Shown: in pieces, positions 22,602-35,002 of the stretch | How positions within the stretch are numbered: the first letter of the stretch is position 1 | Layout of the letters: every line of letters starts with the position of its first letter | From: Astropecten irregularis | Taxonomy: Eukaryota > Echinodermata > Asteroidea > Paxillosida > Astropectinidae | Direction of reading: 5' to 3' | Length of the DNA: 64,000 nucleotides | Assembly (NCBI GenBank): GCA_963971285.1 | Contig: OZ020253.1 | Span: forward strand, 15,698,528-15,762,527 | Notes under the pieces: generated by a model | Database searches by the model: none | The model's input: the letters and a program-made list of their open reading frames with translations, nothing else | Told to the model about the DNA's origin: nothing | Program-made: the position numbers and the translations under genes

Positions 22602-22750
22602 GCTAAGCCTTTTATAGTTGCGATGATCGTAACCCTAGGTCTGACATGGGGACTGGGACCTAAGGTCCCAGTCCCCATGTCAGACCTAGGGTTACGGTCC
22701 CAGTCCCCATGTCAGACCTAGGGTTACGATCATCGCAACTAAGCCTTTTA
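22602..22750. repeat. Snap-back palindrome with a duplicated arm, flanked by 12-bp direct repeats
   Basis: Left arm 22616-22660 (45 nt) is followed by TAA and an inverted copy. In the right half a 32-nt block (GTCCCAGTCCCCATGTCAGA..) occurs twice in tandem (22665-22696 and 22697-22728) before the outer bases of the arm. CTAAGCCTTTTA flanks both sides (22602-22613, 22739-22750). All copies look identical. It lies between the divergent EIF2B3 and NDUFB7 starts. Confidence 0.85.
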
Positions 22751-23381
22751 ATGATACATAAACACTAGCAGCCTGCACAATCTGACAATGATACAGTTTA
22801 TTGTGTTACTGAGTGATCATCATCATGCAGACACATCAACTCCATCTCAAGACTTCAACTGCATAATGGTCAAACTGAAACTCACAATTAAGGCTTTTAA
22901 TAATACTCCCCAAGCTCCAGTCAGTCCTGTACGAATCTTACTGCGCTCCACATCATCTAAATGTGGAGGCGAACATCCTACCTAGCTGTATTTGCCAAAC
23001 CGCGGAAAAGAGATTCTGTAATTCTGTACGAAACACATGGGTATTTTGTATGGAGTAAAGAAATAGCGCCACCTATAATGGAGCAAGTTTTAAACTCGAC
23101 CGCTTTATCGCGTCTTGTCCCTGACGGTCGAGTCATTTACGGCTGCGTTCAAAGTTCATGACTACGGCTTGGAATTACACTGGAGTCAATACGAAGTGGC
23201 TCTAGCCACTATCGTTAGCACGCGTGATAATTGAAGCCGTATCGTACATCGGCTTGGTACGGCTTGGTGATTTTTCGGTCGAGCTGTACGTCTACACATT
23301 GGTCAGTGTGGGAAAGGCACGTATCGGAGTTGGACGTACGTGTGGTAAAACCGAAGTTACAACAGCCAGGTTTTTGGCAAA

Positions 23382-24959
23382 ATGGGGCATGTGTGGTCTG
23401 CATATGTGACTAATCCAGACACTGCACCTGATCTGTCAAAAGTACCGTCATTTGATCCTCTCTATGGCTTCTCGGAAGGCAGAGAAGAAAGGGGTAACTA
23501 ACCTAATGCTTCGTTTTTTTCCGTAGTGAATGTTGTTACCGGTATTGGTATAGGCCTACACTAATACAGTTCAATGTATTTTCCGTGTATTTTCGACACA
23601 GGCCTACGTTAGTCCTTTTTTAGTAGACCTGTAATAAATAATATTGCAGTTAAATATGCGTTCTTAAGTTAAATCTAAGTAAATAATTGTATTTAGAATG
23701 AATGCTATCTTTTAAACATAAATTGTAGGCCCTACTTGCAGTTTTGGTATTTTTGGAGCGGGATTCGAACCAGCGACCTCGTGGATACCATACCGGTGCT
23801 CTACCAAATGAAGTACCCAGCCCTATGTTGGTGGTGTTCCCCAATTACTAGTAAATTATGTTTGTTCGTTCAGCAGTCAGAAGCCATGAAACCACTTACG
23901 CACCGTTTCATGTACATGTACATCTGGAACACTGCCAACATAGGGCTGGATGTCTCAGTTGGTCAAGCACTCGGTATGGTATCCCATATCCCGGGCATGC
24001 CAGAGGTTGCTGTACTGGTTCGAATCCCGCTCCAGTCACCTTTGCATTGTTCACTTGTCAATGACTTAAAATGCATCCAGTCAGTTTCCCTTGTGTTTTT
24101 GGATATAATTTGTTGATAATTGTGTGTGGTATATTTCTCTTTGATTATACAGTGATGGTAGCCACACAGGAGGAGATGAACCAGGCCCAGGTGCCTCTAG
24201 AACGCCGGGATTACTGTGCCCATCTCTACATCAGTCTATTCAAATGCAGACGAGATAACTTTCCCAACGTGTTTGCTTGCAGCCATGCTAAACACGAGTA
24301 CGACCAGTGTGAATATGAAGAGTGAGTATATACTGCTACAACAATTGCGGGAATTTGAAGAGAATTGCATACCGAAACCGAAATCTTCACAGATTTACTT
24401 ATAATTTACAGGGTATAGAGATGGTGATGGTTAACATTTTTCAGCCTGAAATGCTGTATTTATCCAGAAAAAATACTGTGGGCATTTGTCACTGTTTTCT
24501 CAAAAAGTGGGCACCGTTTGGGACTGGAGATTTCACAGGTGACTGTCACTGTACAAATGTATCTTTCTTTATATTTTTGCCATTTTTTTTGACAAAAACC
24601 GAAGTATGAAATTACCTGTATAAACCAACTCAGATCAATTGTTGGCTTGATATCCATTTTGATGTCAGCAAGCTAAGTGTGGTATTCTGGATACCACACT
24701 TATCACAGGAAAAAGCATCTACATGTACATGTATGTGGTATTAAAACTCTAAGTATACTTGTGGGTGGGTTAATGTATTCTTGCATTGTGGTTATTCTCA
24801 GCTTCGCATACTCAATATCTTTCTAAAATCCAATCATCTCTTTGTGACTTTCTTGGCAGCTTTGTAATGCGGATGAAGGAATATGAACGAGAGAAGAGAC
24901 TCCTAGCCAGGGCCAAGAGGAAGAGACTGCGAGCAGAAAAGGAAGCTCTGCAGGATTAG
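23382..24959 (+). CDS. NDUFB7: NADH dehydrogenase (ubiquinone) 1 beta subcomplex subunit 7
   Basis: Three exons: 23382-23493, 24153-24321 and 24860-24959, 381 nt, 126 residues plus TAG (human 137). NDUFB7 is an accessory subunit of mitochondrial respiratory complex I, on the intermembrane-space side of the membrane arm. The diagnostic block is DYCAHLYISLFKCRRD followed by ACSHAKHEYDQC: Cys59, Cys69, Cys80 and Cys90 form a twin CX9C pair, the signature for Mia40-dependent import and disulphide folding. The C-terminus is basic and helical (MRMKEYEREKRL onward). The protein starts MGHVW; Gly2 is retained, compatible with the N-myristoylation known for mammalian NDUFB7. Phases are 1 then 2 and complete correctly (GTG, GAC). 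Intron 1 carries SINE copies and intron 2 a TTAA MITE. The start is divergent from EIF2B3. Confidence 0.95.
23735..24080. repeat. Two opposed SINE copies in NDUFB7 intron 1
   Basis: 23750-23850 is a minus-oriented tRNA-like head (gagcgggattcgaaccagcg), and 23930-24080 a plus-oriented one (agggctggatgtctcagttg .. ggttcgaatcccgctccagt) followed by the SINE body. The segment between carries the shared agtcagaagccatgaaacca leader. Confidence 0.7.
24340..24620 (+). mobile_element. TTAA-MITE, subfamily A, in NDUFB7 intron 2
   Basis: Contains aaatcttcacagatttactt, tatagagatggtgatgg and tgttttctcaaaaagtgggc, ending ccgaagtatgaaattacctg. The left end is degraded; TTAA is not intact. Confidence 0.7.
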
Positions 24960-25317
24960 AGAAACACATTTTATTGTATTGTTTTGACGTGAGAATATTA
25001 AGATTTCAAAAGTTGCAAATTAAATTTATAAATTTTTGACAGAATGTTTGACCGAGTGTTAATCCAGAACCACAGTAGATGCCAGCGATGGCCCTAATTG
25101 TTTTAGGGAATGAATAAGTTTTTGATGAAAGGACGTGTCATGGCTGTGGAGGGATTGGAATTCATTTTCATCGGCCCCAGAATTTGTTCATGAAAGGAGA
25201 GTTTAGTTTGGAACTTTAATCGAAGTAGGAGGTCCGAGGGGACATTCGAAGCCAGCCCTAAGGCCAAGATCAGGGTATTGAATGTTGTGGCCTCGGTAGG
25301 CCACGAGAAACACCAGG

Positions 25318-25410
25318 GATGGATTTCACAAACCCCTGCAATCGATCGTAACTCAAGTTACTAGGAAAAACCGATCGTATCCTACATAGGGCTGCAATGC
25401 ATCACTAATT
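25318..25410. mobile_element. Family C MITE, truncated
   Basis: Contains tttcacaaacccctgcaatcgatcgtaact and tacatagggctgcaatgcatca, then stops. It is in the NDUFB7 3' region. Confidence 0.6.
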
Positions 25411-25839
25411 CAAACTGGGGTGTATTTGTGCAATGAAAGAAGTCTGTGTGCCAGATACTATTCAGATTCACCTTGCAAATGGCCTATTAATAGGATTTGT
25501 GAATGAGTGTAGCTAAGTGTGAATGTGTTTATGTACAATAGAGAGGAGCATTAGTCTTATAAACTCGGTTTGGAATTCCTGTCCCGAAAACTACATTCAC
25601 ACTGATTTGTAACTACAAAATGAATTCAAGAGATTGATAAAGCTAGAAATTCCATCATAAATGCTACTTTATAGAAATGAATCAAACTTCCAAGTTGTTT
25701 CTAATGTCACACATTTTAGACTGTTAGTGTGTTTTGCCTCACACATCACAAGCTAACAAATCTGCCACATAACTGAGAACCGTGTAAAGCATGAAGTAGC
25801 TCCGTTGAGCTGTTACATAGTCTGTGAGTCTGTTTGTTG

Positions 25840-25845
25840 AATAAA
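25840..25845 (+). terminator. Candidate NDUFB7 polyadenylation signal
   Basis: AATAAA lies about 880 bp after the NDUFB7 stop, followed within 40 bp by a GT-rich block (gtagtttgtttggattttgt), the classical layout for cleavage and polyadenylation. Transcript data would be needed to confirm it. Confidence 0.4.
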
Positions 25846-25869
25846 TGATTTTAACAAGTTAAATAAGAC

Positions 25870-28718
25870 TGTAGTTTGTTTGGATTTTGTTTATCTTCTC
25901 CCTACTTGTCAAAAATTCACCTGTAGGCCCATTGGTCATTTAAAGGTTCTATTATACTTTGGTAGCACACCGAAACAGAAATCTTCTATTGTCATTCCGA
26001 CCCCAAAATAACTACAAGAAACCTATTTTAATACCATGGATATCATAATAAAAATCTGGACTCTCAATACTCCTTATCAGCCACGTAGGTCATTGACACC
26101 ATAAGTAGCCATCTTGGAGGGCCAAATACAAAGGGAATACAAAGACACGCTCACTGTTAACTAAATCCTTTTTGATAACAATAGTTACACCATTGTATCT
26201 GGCCCAGTAAGATGGCCACCGATGCATGGCCTCACTTGATACAAAAGCGTGCAAGTCCAAATTTGTTTATATGAAATCCATGCCTTTTTCACAGTTTCTT
26301 CTTAGCACCAAAACCACATGGATAAAAAACGGGGAAATTAAGTGTTGCTGTGTTTACTTGCAGAATTTTATTTCAAATGGTAATATTTTTTTCAGGCAAC
26401 AAAAAAATAAACTGTAAATAATGTGTAAAAAATGTATAAACAACATCCCAACATGATCTGAGATACATATTCTGTAATGAAATCTAAATACATGTAGTGT
26501 TAATTTATTCGTCTGTAATTTTGCCAAACAATCTAACGTATCTTCACTCAAAATTCAGACTTGCGCATTTGATGCAGAATTTGAGTTAGTACGCATAAAT
26601 CAGAGCCTTTATATTCAAGTTTAATGTGCATTTATGATAAACAATCCTTCATAACAAATGGAGCCTACTAAATAACATCAGTAGGTCCGAACCTTTAAGC
26701 CAGTGCCTAAAAAACTAAAATAAAGATAAGAATATTAAAGCATGATGGATTTTTCCAAATGATGTACCAAAATTTCCACTGGAAATAACAAGTTATGCTC
26801 TACAGAATTTCAAGCATATTTAAATATATGTGTAAGAGATGGATGAATTTGATTAGAAAACTGTTGATAATCGGAAATATATTTTTTTTAATAAGACAAT
26901 GATGCCATGTCTTGTTTCCTATTTAGTTAGCATCTTTAAACACACTGATAATCATCCATCAATAATCTTTTGGAGGAAAAAAAAGAAGCAAATTTAAGTC
27001 TGGGAAAATTTTCAAATGTGGATGATTTTTGTATGCATGGATTTTGAACATAACCCAATATACTTCACAGTCACACTACATTATGTTCTGTTCTTTCATT
27101 CAAATCTACCCAAAAGTTTACATTCCGCACAATTGAATCTGTTTTCCAAACCAACACCGTGCAAATTAACTTGGGACTCCACAAGCCCCACAAAGTAACA
27201 GTTCTTGGACCCTAGTCCCAAATCCTGCTCAACTATGGGCGGATTCTTAAATATTTAGGTTGATGCAAAGGCCGCGCCGCCGCATGTGACATTATGCTAA
27301 ACCTGTCCAAGGGCCAATTTCATAAAGAGCTGCTCAGCAAAAAAGTTCTGCTTAGCAAAGGCAGGTTACCAACCCAATTTCCATGCAATCTCTATTGCTT
27401 GTGACTGGTACCCAGCTGATTTATTTGCTTAGCATACACATGTTGCTATTAATTAAACACTTTCTGCTAATGCTCTGTGAAATTAGAATTAAATGGTTAG
27501 CTACTGACCAAAATCCATCCTCCATCCACGTTAATTTAAGGCACAAATTAAGGCATATAATTCACTTTTTGTTTGAACTTGCCGAACAGCTGCAAACTAT
27601 TTCCAACTCCAGGGCTGGATTTCACCAAATACTAAGATTAATCTTATGATGAGTTGTCAGTGTCATCATAGTAATCTTTACTCTGACATCAAACTTTGCT
27701 TAAAGAAAGTTTACGAAAATATAACAATGGTGTTAACACAAACCAATCTAGACCTCAGAAAGTCAAAAAACGTTTTTTTAAAGCCAAAATTGTGCCTGGG
27801 ATTGAGACTGTGTGTCAATACAATTCAGTAGCTACGAACATTCTTCCAAAGTAAATTAGCACCAGTAGTCTATTCTCCAGTCCCATGGGAAAGGAGGAAT
27901 GTACATTTATTGTTTGCACTTCTTTGTTGCAGGTTTGCTGTATGCAGCCAATAGTGCAGGTAACATAGGTTGATCATGTTGAAACATGTCACACATTGAG
28001 CTTAACGGACCTCTTATACTACACAAAATGCAGGAATATTTTCACAAAATGAAATTCAAAACTTGATGAGATTGTAACCTCTGAAAAGAGCTTTCTAATG
28101 GCATTTGACTGCATTGTGAGACACTATCCGCCTCTATCAGTCCGGTACCAAGACAATTCATTAGTAAACCAAACCTCGTGTACAATGTGTACAACGTAAG
28201 GAATCCGATTAATGTAAGCCAATATTTTGGGTGCACCAGTGCATAAAATGGAGTCATGTTGAATCCATTAGTATCTATGACTTGGACAGTGTAAAGACAC
28301 TCTGCAACTTTCAGATATTTTTTGTAATGCACATGTGGCTGATTTCACAAAAATAGTGAATGAGTTGCGCCACAAACAGTTAAGGTGCAAGGCTTGTGCA
28401 ATGAAATGTGATGTAAGAAGAATAAGATTCACCATTGTGTCAAAAGATTCATGAAATTGGCTGTGGGACAGAATTATGGTGTGTTGCACTAGAAATATCA
28501 ATGAAATGAAACAAATGTACTTCTAGAAAGCTCACAAAATGTAAAAACAAAATGAGATAAAAAAGAAAATTCACATGGAATGTTGGATTCACAGTCAGGC
28601 AGTGGCCCGAGGATATATACATACAAACAGACAGATAGGCGGAGTGACAAACCGTCCATATGACATGAAGGGAAACAAATACACCATTGCAGAGCAAACA
28701 GTAATTCAAAATTCAAAT
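25870..28718. other. Convergent intergenic region between NDUFB7 and RNF170
   Basis: AT-rich, with only short chance open frames. Holds a TTAA-MITE stub (about 25943-25985) and a gcttagca-type repeat (about 27300-27480). Part is probably the 3' untranslated region of RNF170, whose end I cannot place. Confidence 0.4.
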
Positions 28719-29088
28719 TTAAAGATACAGTACAGGATTGGTAACATACCCAAACAGAAATGTTACACATAATTTTGTATAAATTTCAGGATATGAAGAT
28801 GGTGCTGGTAGAAACATACTGTTAAAATATTTCCGTATGAAAATGGTATACTTATCCAGAAATTAGTAAAACAAAGACCAAAAACAGTTTTAACCTCGGG
28901 GCAAGATCAAAACCATTCTTTATGTTTTATATTAAAGGAAAATTGTGTCGGGTTTTCGCTATTTCTTGTTGACTCCGATGTCCGATTGAGCTCAAATTTT
29001 CACAGGTCTATTATTTCATGTACATGTTTGATCAGACAAGTGCGAGTGCTGCACAGTGACCTTTCCCAATCATGTGTTATACCTTTAA
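28719..29088 (+). mobile_element. TTAA-flanked MITE, subfamily B, full length
   Basis: TTAA|AGATACAGTACAGGATTGG at left and TATACCT|TTAA at right. The best preserved B copy in the window. Confidence 0.85.
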
Positions 29089-29728
29089 ATAAAAAAAGGT
29101 ACTGTTTGGTTTGCTTTATGTAAGCGTACATGCAGAAACTATTCAAAAAAAAATTCACACTTGACTGACTTAAGACTCTGCCAAATTTTCTGTTTTTTCA
29201 CCCGAATATTGACGCTAGATAATCACTCTATGATGCAAAAAATATTAGTAATTAGGAAAATAATTTTAATGCTTCCACCAAAACTTGCAAAACAAGGCAA
29301 CTAATAAATGTTTTTGTTTTCTCTAATCAATGCAATCAAGGATCAATACAAAAATCTTAGAATTCAGAGAGAAGCAAATGTCGAGATTTTGGAATTTGCC
29401 TCGGAAAGAATTGTAGCCTGAGGTGAGTGTTAACATGGCAGGACCATCCCCTCAGATCATCCTTGAGCCATATTATTAAAATCTTCTGAAGTTTCTTCTC
29501 ACTTCTGAAGAGGAGAAATCAAAACGCCATTTACTGAGGTACTCCTAGAAAAGTGCATCCAGCGTTTTGTGGCACTGGGCAGATTATTAACCAACTTTGA
29601 CCAGATAAGCACTTGGACCCCAACTTTCATCGAGTCCAAGTTTAGAGCCTATAGGCTGAGGAAATGTTTCTCTAGTACATGTGTATTTCACAGTCGCAGG
29701 GTGTATTACAACCGGGTGCGGTGATTAT

Positions 29729-32700
29729 TCAGGCCACGCCCGCCCGGGCTGCGATGAAACCTCTGTAGATGATCGTCACGTATATGAGGAGCAGGAGAAG
29801 GATGAAGAGGTCGTCCAGGAAACCGAGAATGCCAAAGACTGCCTCTGGAATGATGTCCAATGGCGAGATGAAGTAGAGTAGGGCAGCACAGAAGCAGACG
29901 ATGATGCGGAGCCGGAACATCCAGACCAGGCCGCTCAGGGTGAAGAATTCCCGCATGGCGTGGCGGAGTAGGGTCGGCAGGTCAAGGAGGTAGTCCATGA
30001 GCTGAAAGGAAGTAGGAGGATGAAGGAATTATCAATCGAGAAATCGTTTGGAAGAGCGAGGGCCTCGTGGTGTATGAAGAGCCTACGGAGACTAGAGCCG
30101 TCTTTTGATATTGTGGACTGCAAATGTCTTTTCCAAGAGATCGTAAGAGGATGTTAGTGTCCCTGTTCCTCAGCAGGAAGGCAGGATAGCTTCTTCCAAG
30201 AAGCTGTGAAGAGAAAATCGGTCTCGCTTTGGAAGGGGGGAGCTGGTTTCTCTACGCTGTCCAACATTAGCCATTTGGACCTTGTGCTGAGGGCTTCCAT
30301 CATTTCTTGTTTTTTTTTGGTTTCAATATTAAAGCAGCCTTGCCTTGAAGTCTTGGTCTAACAAATCTTACCGGCCTGGGTTCCCCGGAGAATCTTCTAT
30401 TGTAGTTGTTGATCTCACTGGTCACGGCTTGTGCATCCTCTGTGGTGTGGTCAACCTCACGGAAGCACGGCAGTAAAAGAGTAACCTGTCAAAAACAAAC
30501 AAACAAACAATGTCTTCTTTGAGTGATCCCCCAGGCCTTCAAATAAATAAAAATGAGAACTGCAAATCGCTTTCCTCAAATCAGCAAAGAGAATGAAGGA
30601 GAGTGATTTGCTCTCAAAAACAAAAATCAAGATTGAGCTTCAAATCCAACTCCCTAGAACAACATAGGGCCTACTCATAACAGTGAATAAAGAGAGCAGT
30701 TGCTATAAAACCAAGTTTTTGCACGTGTCCGGTGTCATAAAAAGAGAAGATGTGCAGAATTTTGCTTGACCTGTTGAAAAAGATTTTTTAAAAATATAAC
30801 TATTTTGAATTTTCCATAAAAGGTAAATGTCAGCTGGAAAAATGTATGTGATGTTTTGAAAAAAGGCAGCTCTCCTTAAATTGTTAAGGAGCTCTTTTTT
30901 TACTCTCCTTGGAAAACTTTAAGGAGAGCAGAGGAGAGTGATCACTCTCACTCTTCTTAAAAATCAAGGTCTGGATCCCCCATGTAATGATACTCAAGTT
31001 GCAGCATTGCTAATGCTGCACGTATCTTCAATGATCCTTGGGATCATAGCGGTTTGAGTAGTTTCATGGCTTCTGACTGCCAAACGAACAAAGATAATTA
31101 ACTATTAGGGACACCACCAAAATAGGGCTGGATAGCTGAGATGGTACAACGCCAGTACAATATTTTGGGCCTTATGGGGGTCGTAGGTTTGAATCTTGCT
31201 GCAGTCATTTTTTCTTTATTCACTGACTTAAAATTAATTGTCATTGTCCCTTGTGGTTAGTTGATGATTAAAAGAAAACGTCAGCAAGACTAAACATGAG
31301 AAATCATTTTTCTAATTGCTTGTTATTGTAGATTATTGCGTATTTGATGACTAATCTCTTTTTTTCCCGTTGTGAGTGTTGCCTACCTGCTGTCTGCAAA
31401 CTGGACATCGGATGGATCCCAGCCAGTTCCCGTGTCTCCAGTACGTTATTAAACAGTTTCCTTCAAAAACAGGAAGAAACAGCATTAATATCTCATTCAG
31501 CGCCTGTCAATGGATGTATGTAGGGTAACCAAACTTACTACTACCAATCAACTTACTATCAATCGTAGGACTTATGATGCATTGAAGCCCTACGTGGGAT
31601 AGGCCCCCTACGATGTGTTATCCTTAGTTACTAGGGGCCTGTTTAATGCACAGGATCACTGATTCTGCAGATCCGGATCCCATTTTAGCGTACTCTGCAT
31701 AGGAGGTGGATCCCTAAATCTGGGATCCTTTGCATTAAACAAACAGGCCCTTGAGTTGCGATCGATCGCAGGGCTTTGAGAAATTGACCCCAGAAAATGT
31801 ATGCATCGTACGTTCAAGGAAAGATTTCACTATCGTGGTTGTTGTTTCAGACACCCTTTTTTATCAGCAATTCAAAATCAAAAGGATTTAAATTAGGCTT
31901 GCCCTTCACACCAACACCAGCACTGTATGTTCAATCAATTCTTTTTGTGTGCAATTTTGTTCAATGGATTTTGTGTACTTGCTTTTAGTTCTGTTTTCAT
32001 ACTTTATTGTATTTTATTGTTGTATGTTTCCACTTTTAATAGCTATCTTCCTATGTTTGATGCTTCCCAAAATTGTATTGCACAAAAGCAATCAGGAGCA
32101 ATGCAGTGTAGATACACCTCAGTTAAGGGCATGCCTATTTTCAATCATTAAAGCGATTGCTGAAAAAATTTATTTGGATATCTATCGGTATTTGTTTGTT
32201 TGTTTGTTTTGTTTTTGGCCAAGCCAAATTTAGGATGCCTAAGGCATTTAGGTTATATGTTGTGCTAGCCTACAGCTGTGCCGACCTCAAATAATTTTAT
32301 TTTTGGCGCGGCAATAGCACAGTGTTTAGCATCAATTTGACGCGGCAATTTGACTCGGCAAATTGAGTTAGCTGGACAGGGTCTGTTACGCTATAGGTAT
32401 TCAGAAGGGCAGTGGAACAATTTGTATTTGTTCTGTGCTTAATAGCAAAACTGTCGTGCTACTGCCGTGCTATTGTTGCACTCATTTTAATGAAGTTTGA
32501 CACAGCAGTAGCATAGCATATAGCCTAGGCCTAAATTTTGCCTGACACACTTGTTGCCAAGCTATGTTTGCCTAAGTGCCTACCACAAAATACATGTCCA
32601 CAATTTGTCTCAGTGGCATAGGCTAGTTCAGCCAGGCAAACGGGGCAGGTGGGATCCAAGTTGTATCTTCGTCGCAGTGGCGGCGACTGGCTGCCTCCAT

Positions 32701-33839
32701 TCTGCTGCTGCTGTTGTTCTTCTTGCTGCTGTTGTTGCTGTGCTTGATGGAAGCCATTAACAGTTTCCGTATCTACACCCAATCTCTGCCTGGCTTCGTA
32801 AACGCGCTGTGCATTGTCTGGATGAATAACTCGGCCTGGATTGAGATTTCTGCCACAGAATTTTTACAGAAAAAGGAAGATATAAGAAGAAGAAATTCTG
32901 GTTAGTGAAATGTTCCTGTTACCTCAGGTGACGTATGGGAAGAGGACTACATTGTCGTAGAAACGCAATATTGTGTCAATTTACACCAGCGTGGTTTTCA
33001 TGGTAATGCATGGTTTATGATCCAGTCCCTTTGTGGAGACTGTGGTAATGTGTGGTAAGTTGTGTGGTAATTGCTGAGGACTTAGGTAGAACGGAAAGTT
33101 ACTGCTCAAGATACATCTTAAGGCCTATTTCAAATTTGAAAAGGTACAGTTAAAGGGCCATGTCAATATGTGTTACAATGATCATAATTAATTTGTTGAT
33201 ACACAGACATCACATTTAATAAATAACCTATACTAGACATGATAGACAGACAATACTAAAATAGCGGGCGCCACAGTGTAATTTCAGGAAAGCCGCCATT
33301 TTAAAAAACCATGGGCAAAATTGTGCGTCACACGAGTCGTGCACGACACACGTAAACAATGGTTTTATGTTTGTATAAGTCAAGATTGAAATTTCAAACA
33401 AAAGTTTTCATCCAATCTTTCCATTATTTGAAAACAAAAACGGTGGTAGGCTAATCCTGGGTTTTAGGGGCATAAATTATGATAGTGCGATATACGCTGG
33501 GATGTGTTGGCTGAAGTTAGCGACCCCTTAGTTTTGGATGAACACAATTTATGCCCCCAAAACCCAGGATTACCAAAACGGATATAGGCCTAGGCCCTAT
33601 ACTGATTACTGTGCAATGGTATGTGACGTAGGCCTATCCCCGAACTTGAACTTGTATTTGTAAGTTGTAGCCGACTCAACAACCAAAATAACGTTAGGTG
33701 CTCACCTGTTGAAGTAGGCAAAAGCCATCGGCAGCATAATGACAAGAAAAATACCAAAACCATGGACTAATTCATCGCCTACACCTTCAATAATAGTTCC
33801 TGTTTCAGGCAAATCCGAAGCGGCATCGGAGGACTCCAT
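29729..33839 (-). CDS. RNF170: E3 ubiquitin-protein ligase RNF170
   Basis: Five exons: 33839-33706, 32849-32584, 31460-31387, 30485-30372 and 30001-29729; 861 nt, 286 residues plus stop (human 258). RNF170 is an ER-membrane RING E3 ligase that ubiquitinates activated inositol trisphosphate receptors. Visible are an N-terminal membrane segment (about residues 25-43), a C3HC4 RING with ligands Cys113, Cys116, Cys128, His130, Cys133, Cys136, Cys152 and Cys155 split over exons 2 and 3, then a linker ([12 protein letters not shown]) and a C-terminal DUF1232-type hydrophobic block with [36 protein letters not shown] and a long Leu/Ile membrane helix. Between the first membrane segment and the RING is a glutamine-rich insert (Q6-EE-Q5 at about residues 82-94) that I do not recall from vertebrate orthologues and that accounts for part of the extra length. 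Start context AAGAATGG is good. Divergent from USP24. Confidence 0.95.
31000..31270 (+). repeat. tRNA-derived SINE in RNF170 intron
   Basis: Leader (ctcaagttgcagcattgcta, ggcttctgactgccaaacga), degenerate tRNA-like head (tagggctggatagctgagat .. gtaggtttgaatcttgctgc) and body (cagtca..ttctttattcact). The B box is mutated. Confidence 0.7.
31535..31790. mobile_element. Family C MITE interrupted by another MITE
   Basis: Left part with tcaatcgtaggacttatgat to ggttatccttagtt-like sequence, then the insert at 31633-31751, then ttgagttgcgatcgatcgca ggg. The two parts join into a standard family C element. Confidence 0.75.
31633..31751. mobile_element. Short MITE with AGGGGCCTGTTT termini, nested
   Basis: AGGGGCCTGTTTAATGCACA at left and TGCATTAAACAAACAGGCCC at right are inverted partners around ggatcc-rich inner arms. 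A second copy lies at about 35888-36010, upstream of USP24. Confidence 0.75.
33452..33572. mobile_element. 121-bp MITE upstream region of RNF170 intron 1
   Basis: TAATCCTGGGTTTTAGGGGC and its near-exact inverse GCCCCCAAAACCCAGGATTA form the ends, with AATTT inside each. TA at the outermost bases may be the target duplication. A minimal two-arm element. Confidence 0.7.
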
Positions 33840-35002
33840 TCTTGTTGCTGTTTAGTGTTCAGTTTGCTTATCAACTGTCCATCACGTAATCTACAGCTGT
33901 CAACGCATTAATGTCAGTATGAGATATTAGTTTGGTGCCTATACAAATATATTATTGTATATCACGAAGCTAAGTCTAGGTGTCAGACACATTAATGTTT
34001 TTTTTTTGTTCACCTTATCATAAGCTTTTACGATGATCGTAGCTTTCGGTTTCAAGAGTTGCGATTATCGAATGTAGTACACGTGTATCAACAAATTAAT
34101 GAGCTCCACGATCCGGTGATGGAGGGGAAGGGGGAGGGGGGGGGGGGGTGTATGGTGGCGGGGGTGGGGGTGGGGGAGGGGAGAACATCTTGATCAGGGA
34201 GATGTGGGTGGGGCAGTCATCGAGGTTTCGCTTCAACTTTGATGATTGATCTTCCTTTAAGTTGACTGCTATTGTTGGTTCCAGTACCGGTACCTCAGTT
34301 TATACTCAGTCCTTGATTAATTGTCATTTATTTGTTTGTAGATTGAATTTATGTATTATGATGTATTCTTTGTATCATAATACTAATAGGCTCCTATTTA
34401 TTTATGTTTCTTTTGTGAGTGGATCAACAGTTTCCCGAGCTACAGTGTTTGATTATACTTGTGTTGATCCTGACCATTTTGTTCTTGTACATCTGTGAAA
34501 TGTAGTGTTGTTGTTGTTGTTTTTTTGCTGTCTTCTTCCTTTTATTGTCTTTTACTTGTTTACTGTATTCATTTGCTTTGGATTCTGGCCGAATAAATAA
34601 TAATAATCATCATCACCAATTCACCATCATCATCATCATAACTTTGGTGTTTTTTTTAAGGAAATAGGCCTTTCATGTATTATAACCTGTCTTAACATTT
34701 TGTACATAGGGATCTTTTTATAGAAGATATTTGTAGTGTATATGGTGAATGTTACTTTGAATTATCTGGATAACTTCATAATTATGGTAATTGTGATACT
34801 GTGATTTTTTCCTTTTTTAGGTTTTTGAAATATTGTATTTTCTTGTACAGCTATATATACATTTATTTACTACTCTGACGGTGTCAAATGATTTTATTAG
34901 GTTTTAAAACTTTAATATTGTATTTTAATATTTTTTAGCACGAGAGCCAAGATAATTTCTATTGTGTTTTTAAATGCAAATAGCAATAAATATATTGAAT
35001 TG
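33840..35002. other. Spacer 5' of RNF170
   Basis: No gene seen. Contains a guanine-rich block (34112-34186), short (TTG)n, (AAT)n and (CAT)n runs around 34505-34640, and AT-rich sequence. It should hold the RNF170 promoter; no TATA box is evident next to the start. Confidence 0.4.
34112..34186 (+). repeat. Guanine-rich tract with G-quadruplex potential
   Basis: More than a dozen runs of three or more G, including one of about 14, separated by single A or T. Such tracts can fold into G-quadruplexes; it lies about 300 bp upstream of the RNF170 start codon. Confidence 0.7.
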
